Origin: a virus
Length of the DNA stretch: 21,577 bases
Direction: 5' to 3' (one strand)
Virus record (IMG/VR): IMGVR_UViG_3300018039_000032
Location: 1-21,577 of that record
Shown: positions 8,526-14,392 of the stretch, piece by piece
Position numbering within the stretch: the first letter of the stretch is position 1
Layout of the letters: every line of letters starts with the position of its first letter
The notes under the pieces: model-generated
Told to the model about the DNA's origin: nothing
What the model saw: only the letters and a program-made list of their open reading frames with translations
The model's database searches: none
Program-made: the position numbers and the translations under genes

Positions 8526-8533
8526 TATAAATA
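8526..8533 (+). promoter_or_regulatory. Late promoter, TATAAATA, upstream of major capsid gene
   Basis: Exact octamer in the extended form AATTTTTATAAATATT, 17 bp after the gene 22 stop and 37 bp before the gene 23 ATG. Confidence 0.87.
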
Positions 8534-8569
8534 TTAACAGTAATCAAATAATAACAAGGAGATAGAAAT

Positions 8570-9901
8570 ATGTCAGAGACAAACTATCAAAAGCTTGTGA
8601 AAAAGTGGGGGCCAATCCTTGAGCACGAATCTTTTTCACCTATTCAGGACTCTCACCGTAAGTCCGTAACGGCTACAATTCTGGAGAACACAGAAAAAGC
8701 CCTACAGGAATCTGGTGATCTTTCTGCTAACATGAGCATGCTTACAGAAGCTCCTACCAATGATGCTGGTACTGGTGGCTTCGGTTCAGGCTCTCCTGAA
8801 GGTGGACCAACTGCTGGTTATGACCCAGTGTTGATTTCACTTGTTCGCCGTTCTATGCCAAACTTGATTGCATATGATATCTGTGGTGTTCAGCCAATGA
8901 CTGGCCCAACAGGTCTTATCTTTGCAATGCGTTCACGCTATGACACTCAAGCGGGTAACGAGGCATTCTATGGTGAGGCAGATACAACTCACGCAGGTAC
9001 AGGTGCACAGGTTGGTTCAACTGGTGGTGCAGGCACAGGTAATACTTCACTGTTTGACACAGGTGCAGGTATGGCAACTGCTGCGGCTGAAGCTCTAGGC
9101 GACGGTAACGGTACAAACTATGCAGAAATGGCATTCTCTATTGAGAAGGTTACTGTTGCTGCTAAGTCACGTGCGTTGAAAGCAGAATACACAACTGAAC
9201 TTGCTCAGGACCTTAAGGCAGTTCATGGCTTGGATGCAGAATCTGAGTTGGCGAACATCCTTCAGTCTGAAATCCTGACTGAGATCAACCGTGAAGTTGT
9301 TCGTACAATCTACACCACTGCTTCTGCTGGTGCTACAAACACTGCTTCTTCAGGCATCTTTGACTTGGATGTGGATGCTAACGGCCGTTGGTCTGTTGAG
9401 AAGTTCAAAGGACTTATGTTCCAAATTGAACAAGAAGCTAACCAAATCGCAAAAGACACAAGACGTGGAAAAGGTAACATGGTTATCTGTTCTTCAGATG
9501 TAGCTTCTGCTCTTCAAATGGCTGGTGTACTTGACTATGCACCTGCTCTTAATGGTAACTCTTTGGAAGTTGATGACACAGGCAACACATTTGCTGGTGT
9601 TCTTAACGGCCGCTATCGTGTATACATTGACCCATATGCTGGTTCAAACTACATGGTTGTTGGTTACAAAGGTTCATCTGCATTTGATGCAGGCTTGTTC
9701 TACTGCCCATACGTTCCTCTACAGATGGTCCGTGCCATCGGTGAGAACAGCTTCCAGCCAAAAATCGGGTTCAAAACTCGCTACGGCATGGTTGCAAACC
9801 CATTCGCGGAAGGCGCAGTTCAAGATGCACAAGGTCTTGGTGCTCTTACAGCTAATGCTAACAAGTACTACCGTCGTGTACGTGTGGCAAACTTGTTCTG
9901 A
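8570..9901 (+). CDS. gp23: Major capsid protein precursor (T4 gp23-like)
   Basis: HK97-fold shell protein of the head. It has 443 residues (T4 gp23 has 521). VRRSMPNLIAYDICGVQPMTGPTGLIFAMRSRY matches T4 gp23 almost position for position, and the C-terminus KIGFKTRYGMVANPF...YYRRVRVANLF is also typical. The N-terminal 60 residues are probably removed by gp21: LTE|A after E60 fits the (I/L)xE rule and corresponds to T4 cleavage after residue 65. ATG 8570 follows AAGGAG at 8556-8561. The reading frame ends in three consecutive in-frame stops (TGA TAA TAA), and a strong terminator follows. Codon use is more C-rich than in its neighbours, as expected for the most abundant virion protein. No gene 24 (vertex) copy follows it here. 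Confidence 0.98.
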   Translation: MSETNYQKLVKKWGPILEHESFSPIQDSHRKSVTATILENTEKALQESGDLSANMSMLTEAPTNDAGTGGFGSGSPEGGPTAGYDPVLISLVRRSMPNLIAYDICGVQPMTGPTGLIFAMRSRYDTQAGNEAFYGEADTTHAGTGAQVGSTGGAGTGNTSLFDTGAGMATAAAEALGDGNGTNYAEMAFSIEKVTVAAKSRALKAEYTTELAQDLKAVHGLDAESELANILQSEILTEINREVVRTIYTTASAGATNTASSGIFDLDVDANGRWSVEKFKGLMFQIEQEANQIAKDTRRGKGNMVICSSDVASALQMAGVLDYAPALNGNSLEVDDTGNTFAGVLNGRYRVYIDPYAGSNYMVVGYKGSSAFDAGLFYCPYVPLQMVRAIGENSFQPKIGFKTRYGMVANPFAEGAVQDAQGLGALTANANKYYRRVRVANLF

Positions 9902-9913
9902 TAATAAAAAGAA

Positions 9914-9930
9914 GGGCGGATCAACCGCCC
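9914..9930 (+). other. GC-rich hairpin between capsid stop and terminator
   Basis: GGGCGG-ATCAA-CCGCCC: a perfect 6-bp stem with a 5-nt loop, without a following T-run. It may protect the 3' end of the capsid mRNA or help slow polymerase ahead of the terminator at 9949. Confidence 0.55.
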
Positions 9931-9948
9931 CACTTTACCAACAAACTT

Positions 9949-9975
9949 GGGAGATCTTCGGATCTCCCTTTTTTT
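9949..9975 (+). terminator. Intrinsic terminator of the late structural block (UUCG loop)
   Basis: GGGAGATC-TTCG-GATCTCCC followed by seven T: an 8-bp perfect stem, the very stable UUCG tetraloop and a T-tract. It ends plus-strand late transcription behind the capsid gene. The final T residues overlap the stop codon of the convergent minus-strand gene at 9974. There is no equal T-tract in the other direction. Confidence 0.93.
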
Positions 9976-10147
9976 ATTTCATTTCTAATTCGTGTTCAAT
10001 AAACTCTGCTTCTACTTTGCAGTTAGGATATTTACGGTCAAGATAGAGAAGTTCTTCTGAAGTTGCATAACCAGAATATTCTTCTCCTTTATGAACAACA
10101 ACTCCGGCTTCGTTAGTAACTGTAATTTTGTAAAATCTTTTCCACAT
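9974..10147 (-). CDS. Small conserved-type phage protein, 57 aa, unknown function
   Basis: Not recognised. It encodes MWKRFYKITVTNEAGVVVHK and so on, with a GEEYSGYATSEELLYLDRKY middle and an acidic C-terminus ending EHELEMK. No membrane segment; it looks like a small alpha/beta cytoplasmic protein. The ATG is preceded by AAGGAGACACGGA (spacing about 7), and the gene has its own promoter at 10174-10200. It is convergent with the capsid gene, its stop touching the T-tract of the terminator. Real because of promoter, ribosome-binding site and full-length frame; function unknown. Confidence 0.75.
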   Translation of the reverse strand: MWKRFYKITVTNEAGVVVHKGEEYSGYATSEELLYLDRKYPNCKVEAEFIEHELEMK

Positions 10148-10173
10148 TCCGTGTCTCCTTTTGATATAACCAT

Positions 10174-10200
10174 ATTATATCATATGAAAACAAATGTCAA
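10174..10200 (-). promoter_or_regulatory. Sigma70-type promoter for the 57-aa gene
   Basis: Read on the minus strand: TTGACA, 15-bp spacer, TATAAT, with TG one base before the -10 (extended -10, TGATATAAT). The spacer start TTTG is shared with most of the other minus-strand promoters. The short spacer is offset by the extended -10. Confidence 0.8.
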
Positions 10201-10217
10201 TAGTTAATTTTACTTTT

Positions 10218-10373
10218 TTATTCCATATCTTTTCGCCATTCGCAATAATAATCCCAAACATGAAAGACTAAAAAATATGCAGCAATACCACCAAAAATAG
10301 GTACACCAAAGAAAAGTGCGACTGTTAAATCTGCTACTATAAATGTTGCGATATAATCATACCAACGTATCAT
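10218..10373 (-). CDS. Small membrane protein, 51 aa
   Basis: Function unknown. MIRWYDYIAT is followed by a hydrophobic stretch from about residue 10 to 37 (one long or two short membrane segments with VPIFGG as a possible turn), then a charged, aromatic tail (HVWDYYCEWRKDME). The start overlaps the stop of the 28-aa gene as ATGA, so it is probably translated by coupling; no separate strong ribosome-binding site is visible. It is the last gene of the minus-strand unit before the promoter at 10174-10200. Confidence 0.6.
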   Translation of the reverse strand: MIRWYDYIATFIVADLTVALFFGVPIFGGIAAYFLVFHVWDYYCEWRKDME

Positions 10374-10456
10374 TTATTCATTTCTGTTACTGCGATAATA
10401 TAAAAGCCAATTATAATTACGGCTAAGATACTAATTGCTGTTGCTACTTCACCCAT
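10370..10456 (-). CDS. Very small single-pass membrane protein, 28 aa
   Basis: Encodes MGEVATAISILAVIIIGFYI followed by IAVTEMNK: nearly the whole protein is one membrane helix with a short charged tail. It starts 8 nt inside the end of the DsbA-like gene and ends in an ATGA overlap with the next membrane gene, so it is held by coupling on both sides. The ribosome-binding site (GCGAG) is weak. Its size makes it uncertain, but the junctions and clean hydrophobic profile favour a real gene. Confidence 0.5.
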   Translation of the reverse strand: MGEVATAISILAVIIIGFYIIAVTEMNK

Positions 10457-10751
10457 TGTCACTCGCAATCTGGCGTTCGAATGGTGCCATTACTGCTTCG
10501 GCAAATTCCATAAATTCCTCATTTCGAGCCGCCTCTTCCATGAGATTGGACGCATGATAAATTTTTGCTAATTTATTAAACTCTCGTTTGGGAACACCAA
10601 TTTCATCGAGCATTTTTTGTGCAATATCTTTTTGCAGATCTTTTTCTGCTGACACTCGAGTCATTGAATCTGACATTTCACGCAGAGCATTTTGAATATC
10701 CTTGCGATCCTTGTCTGTAATTGTCGTGGGTAGACCACCATTATTATCCAT
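10449..10751 (-). CDS. dsbA: DsbA-like double-stranded DNA-binding protein
   Basis: The 100-residue product resembles T4 DsbA (89 residues), a double-stranded-DNA-binding protein reported to bind late-promoter regions. The match is best in the C-terminal part: DEIGVPKREFNKLAKIYHAS aligns with T4 DELGVDGKMFNRLLALYHKD, followed by an acidic EEFMEFAEAVM corresponding to EEVVELYDTVF. The N-terminus (MDNNGGLPTTITDKDRKDIQ) is helical and differs. ATG 10751 follows TAAGGAG (spacing about 5). It is near the end of a long minus-strand operon and overlaps the following 28-aa gene. The assignment is by motif memory; a profile search would settle it. Confidence 0.72.
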   Translation of the reverse strand: MDNNGGLPTTITDKDRKDIQNALREMSDSMTRVSAEKDLQKDIAQKMLDEIGVPKREFNKLAKIYHASNLMEEAARNEEFMEFAEAVMAPFERQIASDNG

Positions 10752-10753
10752 AA

Positions 10754-11176
10754 TTACTCCTTAATTTTAAGTTCAAACTCACCATTTTTTACTGCAAATG
10801 TACCAAATAATTCACCAGAAAATCTGACATATTCTCTGCCGCCGTCAATCATATTCCCATCAATAACAAGCATATCATGATGACATTGACTATACCATAG
10901 ATTATTATCCTTATCCTCAATCATCGCAAACTCTAGTTCTTCAATGACATCAGCATTGGTAATCAATATATCATTTTCGTATGAATATGTCAAACCAAAA
11001 TATCTATTACCAAATTCTGGGTGAGGAGTTTCCCTATAGAATACATCATATGGGCGATCAGACTGACGCAGGTCGGTCGTACATACATATTTTATTGGTA
11101 CACCATCTTTCTTTTCATAAATCTTCACCACCTCATCTACGTTAAAGATATTGGCGTGTTTGATTGAAAAGGACAT
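10754..11176 (-). CDS. Hypothetical phage protein, 140 aa
   Basis: Not recognised. No membrane segment. It is rich in aromatic and acidic residues (RPYDVFYRETPHPEFGNRYF; SYENDILITNADVIEELEFA) and looks like a beta-rich soluble domain. Three closely spaced residues C, H, H (YSQCHHDML) could bind metal, but there is no second cluster. ATG 11176 follows TTAGGAGAATATT. Two bases separate its stop from the dsbA-like start, within the same operon. Confidence 0.8.
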   Translation of the reverse strand: MSFSIKHANIFNVDEVVKIYEKKDGVPIKYVCTTDLRQSDRPYDVFYRETPHPEFGNRYFGLTYSYENDILITNADVIEELEFAMIEDKDNNLWYSQCHHDMLVIDGNMIDGGREYVRFSGELFGTFAVKNGEFELKIKE

Positions 11177-11185
11177 AATATTCTC

Positions 11186-11533
11186 CTAATCTATAATTCT
11201 CAAAGGGCCTTCTGTTCTAATAAGTAATTTAATTAATTTATTGATTTCCAGACCGCCTGCGTTTCTTGCTTTTTGAGCCTCCGGAACACCAGCCTCGTTA
11301 TCATACGGCCAAGATTCCTCAAATAAGTCTGGCCCAAGCGTCATCAATTCGTAGCCTGTGTTTGATTGTTCCGTCTTATTAATCACAAATTGAAAGGCAC
11401 CGTCCCATTGTAAAATAACCTGTTCATAATTTTCACCAGGTACGGTTCTAAACATTCCTTTTGATATCATATCATTGATTGTCAGTGCTGACATCCGAGG
11501 ATCGTCAATCTCTTCTATTTCTGTATTTGCCAT
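11186..11533 (-). CDS. Hypothetical phage protein, 115 aa
   Basis: Not recognised. A soluble, acidic protein: MANTEIEEIDDPRMSALTIN, a likely beta-rich middle (NYEQVILQWDGAFQFVINKT), and a helical ALNKL-like end with LEINKLIKLLIRTEGPLRIID. ATG 11533 follows AGAGGTTAAT. It lies 9 bp from the next gene and 14 bp from the previous one, in the same direction. Confidence 0.8.
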   Translation of the reverse strand: MANTEIEEIDDPRMSALTINDMISKGMFRTVPGENYEQVILQWDGAFQFVINKTEQSNTGYELMTLGPDLFEESWPYDNEAGVPEAQKARNAGGLEINKLIKLLIRTEGPLRIID

Positions 11534-11547
11534 ATTAACCTCTTTTT

Positions 11548-12084
11548 TTAGTTATTTACCTCAAGAGGGTTACCACTCTCGTCGCAAGGTGTAAGAATAA
11601 TTGGACAATGAATTTCAACAAAGAAAATATCTTCATCATAACCGAGGTCATTTACACCTTCGTTGTAATTTTCTTGCCAGGCCTCTTCAAGATCCTCTAC
11701 GTATTCATCAATGTTTGCATGAACTTCATCCTTAGAAGGACCCCATGCATGAATATGCCACTCCTCTGAAATGCCATCCCAGGTTTCAATCAGTTCATAA
11801 TCATAATCATCAAGCTCGTGATAAGTCGTTTCCTCATCATCGACAGGCATTAAGGCTTCTCGGCACTCGTCATAGCCGCCATAATCCTCTACAAGGATAT
11901 CTCGGTTTTCAGCCCAGGCGTCAAGTTCCTCGTTTGTCTCTGGAACCTGAATTAAATATTTCCCCCATCGCCAACATGTTTCTAATGTGGCAAATACGGT
12001 GGTACCATCCTCAAGTGTTTTCTTGAAACGCTCAGATTCATATACGGATTTTTTCCATTTAGGTTCAAGTGTATAATATCTCAC
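11548..12084 (-). CDS. Hypothetical acidic phage protein, 178 aa, GTG start
   Basis: Not recognised. Strongly acidic (DDEETTYHELDDYDYELIE; DEYVEDLEEAWQENYNEG) with a basic, aromatic N-terminus (MRYYTLEPKWKKSVYESERF), which could suit a protein or nucleic-acid mimic role, though nothing proves it. The only start upstream of the conserved-looking N-terminus is GTG 12084, placed 6 nt after GGAG; it overlaps the upstream stop as GTGA. The ATG two bases earlier is followed at once by TGA and ends the upstream gene. Confidence 0.8.
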   Translation of the reverse strand: MRYYTLEPKWKKSVYESERFKKTLEDGTTVFATLETCWRWGKYLIQVPETNEELDAWAENRDILVEDYGGYDECREALMPVDDEETTYHELDDYDYELIETWDGISEEWHIHAWGPSKDEVHANIDEYVEDLEEAWQENYNEGVNDLGYDEDIFFVEIHCPIILTPCDESGNPLEVNN

Positions 12085-12320
12085 ATCAAACTCCCAGTAA
12101 AGTTTTCAGGACCAGGATACATGGATTCATCCTTTGATCCAATTTTAACAACAACACATTTTCCAGCAGTCTGAACTGCACACTTTTTTGCCTCGTCAAC
12201 TGTGTCAAATTCCTTACGAAACGTTTTAGATGTTTTTAAAAAACGACTAGTTTTTGTTTCAGTGACCCATACCCAGCCAATATCTGGACGATACATTTTT
12301 ATACCATATTTGTCACTCAT
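12081..12320 (-). CDS. Hypothetical phage protein, 79 aa
   Basis: Function unknown. Begins MSDKYGIKMYRPDIGWVWVT and has a basic middle (TSRFLKTSKTFRKEF) followed by FDTVDEAKKCAVQTAGKCVVVKIG. The pattern 'DTVDEAK..A' with flanking strands resembles small phage proteins that read out a residue code over a beta-alpha-beta fold, similar to the products at 19076 and 20438. The longer frame to 12371 would add an unlikely hydrophobic head that overlaps the upstream gene completely. I chose ATG 12320, which overlaps the end of the 58-aa gene by 8 nt and follows GAAGGTGATTATGAAG. Confidence 0.75.
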   Translation of the reverse strand: MSDKYGIKMYRPDIGWVWVTETKTSRFLKTSKTFRKEFDTVDEAKKCAVQTAGKCVVVKIGSKDESMYPGPENFTGSLM

Positions 12321-12489
12321 CTTCATAATCACCTTCATAATAAGGCTCAGAATCATAAGCAAAATAATCACGCACTACATCATCTACAAAATTAATAGAG
12401 GTATCTGTATATTTTGCAATTTCGTTATTAGGAACACCTTGCTGTGCAAGCTCTTGAATGTGTACAATTACATTACCCATTTTACTCAT
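12313..12489 (-). CDS. Small HTH-like protein, 58 aa
   Basis: Residues about 10-40 (HIQELAQQGVPNNEIAKYTD followed by TSINFVDDVV) have the spacing of a helix-turn-helix: helix, G turn, 'NNEIAKYTDTS', recognition-type helix. The C-terminal tail is very acidic (DSEPYYEGDYEDE). ATG 12489 follows TTAGGAG with a 5-nt spacer, and the stop overlaps the next start by 8 nt. Small proteins of this pattern are frequent in T4-like marine phages, where their job is unknown. A regulator is one possibility. Confidence 0.72.
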   Translation of the reverse strand: MSKMGNVIVHIQELAQQGVPNNEIAKYTDTSINFVDDVVRDYFAYDSEPYYEGDYEDE

Positions 12490-12497
12490 AACATCTC

Positions 12498-12782
12498 CTA
12501 AATCTGAATAGGTTCGTTTCCTGTCATTGTGACCATCTTTTTTATAATAACATCAATGTCGTTCTCTGTCAACCATCCTTTTATGGTATCACCAGCTTCA
12601 GTAATTCCAGGTGCCTCCACCATAGAACCATCCTTAAAAACACCCACTTCCCAGAGATTTTGTTGGTGGCCGTAGCTTGCCTCATTACGAACAATACTAA
12701 GTTCCCACCTTCCAAAATCTAAAATTACCTGTTCTCCAATGGGAGAATTTGTTTTTCTTTTTTCAAAATCAGAAAATTTCAT
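12498..12782 (-). CDS. Hypothetical phage protein, 94 aa
   Basis: Not recognised by name. Reads MKFSDFEKRKTNSPIGEQVI, then LDFGRWELSIVRNEASYGHQ and LWEVGVFKDGSMVEAPGI, ending in a helix around GDTIKGWLTENDIDVIIKKM. The pattern of a curved beta sheet (FGRWELSIVRN...YEVGVF) plus a C-terminal helix is that of a small conserved phage protein. ATG 12782 overlaps the AbrB-like stop as ATGA and follows GAGG by 4 nt. Confidence 0.82.
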   Translation of the reverse strand: MKFSDFEKRKTNSPIGEQVILDFGRWELSIVRNEASYGHQQNLWEVGVFKDGSMVEAPGITEAGDTIKGWLTENDIDVIIKKMVTMTGNEPIQI

Positions 12783-13015
12783 TCTACCTCAAACCCAGGA
12801 TTATCGAGGATTTTTTGTGCTCTCATCTCCTCGTACTCCTCTCTGGTCTGCTCCTTTTTACGGAATACCAAGGAACCATTATCGGTTTCCCATTCAATTG
12901 TATCGCCAGGTCTTAAACCTATCTCCTCACATATTTCCTCTGGAATAGTAAAGATAACGTTGTTTGCATCGTTTGGATCATCCTGGAATAAATCTTCTAC
13001 TTTATATGTGGTCAT
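12779..13015 (-). CDS. AbrB/SpoVT-type DNA-binding protein
   Basis: A 78-residue protein with a swapped-hairpin AbrB-type domain near its start: NNVIFTIPEEICEEIGLRPG followed by DTIEWETDNGSLVFRK (about residues 18-53). This is the usual 'xxIPxxI...LGLxxGDxV' pattern of antitoxins and transition-state regulators. The C-terminal helix (EQTREEYEEMRAQKILDNPG) may carry a partner-binding region. No toxin-like gene is evident next to it. ATG 13015 is preferred over ATG 13027: it follows GGTGG and overlaps the upstream stop as TAATG. Role inferred: a DNA-binding regulator, possibly of this phage's own operon. Confidence 0.78.
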   Translation of the reverse strand: MTTYKVEDLFQDDPNDANNVIFTIPEEICEEIGLRPGDTIEWETDNGSLVFRKKEQTREEYEEMRAQKILDNPGFEVE

Positions 13016-13224
13016 TATTCCACCCATACGTGATGGAATTTTTCAGGAAGATTTTCACATGAATATTGGTCAGCCTCAACATAGTTTAGAACTTTGACAC
13101 ACTCACCAGTGGAATGACTAAACCAAACATCAGGCAGTTCTGCTGCGGACAGCATGGCATATGTAAAACCAAACACTAAAAGAAAAACGGCCAAGCCAAT
13201 TGAAATAGTTTCAGTATTAATCAT
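13015..13224 (-). CDS. Secreted or membrane-anchored small protein, 69 aa
   Basis: Starts MINTETISIGLAVFLLVFGF with a hydrophobic helix at about residues 7-26, a signal peptide or anchor. The exposed domain contains DVWFSHSTGECVKVLNYVEA and YSCENLPEKFHHVWVE, with two Cys that could form a disulfide. The 'TGECVKV...YSCENLP...VWV' pattern is shared by small proteins of many T4-like marine phages; function unknown. ATG 13224 follows GAGGAAACTTATC; the longer start at 13248 has no such site. It overlaps the upstream gene by 8 nt and the downstream one by TAATG. Confidence 0.8.
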   Translation of the reverse strand: MINTETISIGLAVFLLVFGFTYAMLSAAELPDVWFSHSTGECVKVLNYVEADQYSCENLPEKFHHVWVE

Positions 13225-13441
13225 GATAAGTTTCCTCGAACCATTCATAGAAAATTTCTATCGCCTCATCTCGGTTAAGGCCAAAGCGCCGACGTAGCAG
13301 ACGAGGACCCTGATATAGGTTTGAAATATCCTCATCAATCTTATCCGCAAGATAAATACGATATTGCTTAATATCAAGATCGTCAATCGGATCGTTAATC
13401 CGGGTTAATTCCGGAACTTCAGTTCCCTCGTAAGTAATCAT
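13217..13441 (-). CDS. Hypothetical phage protein, 74 aa
   Basis: Unknown function. Starts MITYEGTEVPELTRINDPID and continues with a charged helical domain (QYRIYLADKIDEDISNLYQG, LLRRRFGLNRDEAIEIFYEW). The 'FGLNRDEAIEIFYEWFEETYH' end resembles a DNA- or protein-binding helical hairpin. ATG 13441 follows GGGAGG (spacing 5) and overlaps the upstream stop as ATGA. Confidence 0.78.
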   Translation of the reverse strand: MITYEGTEVPELTRINDPIDDLDIKQYRIYLADKIDEDISNLYQGPRLLRRRFGLNRDEAIEIFYEWFEETYHD

Positions 13442-13977
13442 GCTGCCTCCCATGTAGTAAATTCAACAATGTTTTCCAACCGCTTGACCAGCTCACGGCC
13501 ATAGTCAGTAAATAGAATGCCTCGGTTCCAAACCCAATGTTCGACATCCTGACCGTGATAAAAATCATCACCTTGAGTCAACCAGCGAAGAGCAGTGTCC
13601 TCATCGCCTGCACCCATGTCGATGGTCTTTTGGACCAATTCTTTGAACTCACGAAGATCGGCCTCGGCTTGGGCTACTTCAAGCTCATATTGTTCACGAG
13701 CAGCCTCAGCGACCCGGTCGGCCTCCTTCTGCAACTCTTCCATTGACATGGATTTAAAATCCATGAAACGAGGGCGGATGCCATACGCATCCTTATACGC
13801 GTCCCAGATAAAGGACTCAAGCTCATGCCGCTTGAAGTCCTCGACGGTGTGCACACCGTACTCGGCCCAGTGGTCAAGATCAGTAGTGATCATGCCAGTC
13901 CAAGAACCAGGATTGGCATCAAGCCAAGCCTGACTTTCGGCGTTGAGGGATTCGATGTGTTGAAGAAGAGTAGTCAT
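13438..13977 (-). CDS. Conserved phage protein, 179 aa, unknown function
   Basis: Soluble, helical. It carries the motif ELESFIWDAYKDAYGIRPRF at about residues 52-71, which recurs in hypothetical proteins of many marine phages of different families; its function has not been assigned to my knowledge. A coiled coil follows (MEELQKEADRVAEAAREQYE and onward). The C-terminus reads ALRWLTQGDDFYHGQDVEHWVWNRGILFTDYG. ATG 13977 follows TAGGAG by 7 nt. It is second in the operon from promoter 14337-14364. Its GC-rich third codon positions resemble those of the other promoter-proximal genes. Confidence 0.85.
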   Translation of the reverse strand: MTTLLQHIESLNAESQAWLDANPGSWTGMITTDLDHWAEYGVHTVEDFKRHELESFIWDAYKDAYGIRPRFMDFKSMSMEELQKEADRVAEAAREQYELEVAQAEADLREFKELVQKTIDMGAGDEDTALRWLTQGDDFYHGQDVEHWVWNRGILFTDYGRELVKRLENIVEFTTWEAA

Positions 13978-13989
13978 AATGATCTCCTA

Positions 13990-14304
13990 TTAAGCGATCT
14001 CTTTAAACCCAACAGCGGCAACTTCGTATTTTTTGCCTTCAAAGAACATTTGGTCACCCATAGATGTTGAACGCAAACCGTATTCAATACCGTCAACAAC
14101 TTCCAAGGGAGCCATAACAGTAACGTCATCATTGCCATCTTGTGGCATTTTCTTTGACCAGCTGTCCATGATATTTTGTGTCCAGCGATAAGCATATTCT
14201 AAGGCTTCATCACCAGTACGTTCGCCAACCTCAACGAGAGCAACCGTACGAGGTGCCTCATTTACGTCAAGAAAAGCAGAGTGGATAACAGCAACAGAAC
14301 TCAT
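13990..14304 (-). CDS. Hypothetical phage protein, 104 aa, first gene of an operon
   Basis: Unknown function. Begins MSSVAVIHSAFLDVNEAPRT and contains GERTGDEALEYAYRWTQNIM and GLRSTSMGDQMFFEGKKYEV. The 'RTGDEALEYAYRWTQNI' part resembles small phage proteins of unknown role. ATG 14304 follows AAGGAAATATATT. The upstream in-frame GTG at 14325 would put the ribosome-binding site inside the gene and is not used. Promoter 14337-14364 gives a leader of about 25 nt. Confidence 0.82.
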   Translation of the reverse strand: MSSVAVIHSAFLDVNEAPRTVALVEVGERTGDEALEYAYRWTQNIMDSWSKKMPQDGNDDVTVMAPLEVVDGIEYGLRSTSMGDQMFFEGKKYEVAAVGFKEIA

Positions 14305-14336
14305 AATATATTTCCTTTTTTTCACCTTATATAACT

Positions 14337-14364
14337 AATATATACCATCTATAGTAAAAGTCAA
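14337..14364 (-). promoter_or_regulatory. Sigma70-type promoter with upstream A-tracts, for the 14304-to-10218 operon
   Basis: Minus strand: TTGACT, 16-bp spacer, TATATT, with TGG just before the TATA run. A-tracts at 14368-14374 and 14389-14394 lie upstream, 21 bp apart (plus-strand T-runs). The next gene starts at 14304. This probably drives the run of 14 genes down to 10218, as no other promoter or terminator is evident in that run. Confidence 0.82.
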
Positions 14365-14392
14365 CCATTTTTTTAAAAAAATTTCAACTTTT

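Noticed and set aside
9525-10046. Plus-strand frame of 173 codons running through the capsid end and terminator
   Set aside because: It overlaps gp23 in another frame, crosses the terminator and has no recognisable pattern.
9976-10450. CRISPR array, tRNA or other RNA gene in the capsid-to-DsbA interval
   Set aside because: No spaced repeats and no cloverleaf seen; the interval is explained by one promoter and three small genes.
12203-12208. Further minus-strand TTGACA inside the 79-aa gene
   Set aside because: It lies within coding sequence and I see no TATAAT-like box at the proper distance, nor A-tracts.
12321-12371. Longer N-terminus (MIILLMILSLIMKVIMK) of the 79-aa protein as a membrane segment
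   Set aside because: It is the out-of-frame reading of the acidic tail of the 58-aa gene; a ribosome-binding site and the overlap pattern favour ATG 12320.
12779-13224. Toxin-antitoxin module built on the AbrB-type protein
   Set aside because: The neighbours are a membrane-anchored Cys protein and a conserved phage protein, neither with toxin motifs.
13674-14195. Several reading frames of 60-110 codons opposite or shifted from the 179- and 104-aa genes
   Set aside because: Shadows of GC-richer genes; none has a ribosome-binding site or conserved pattern.
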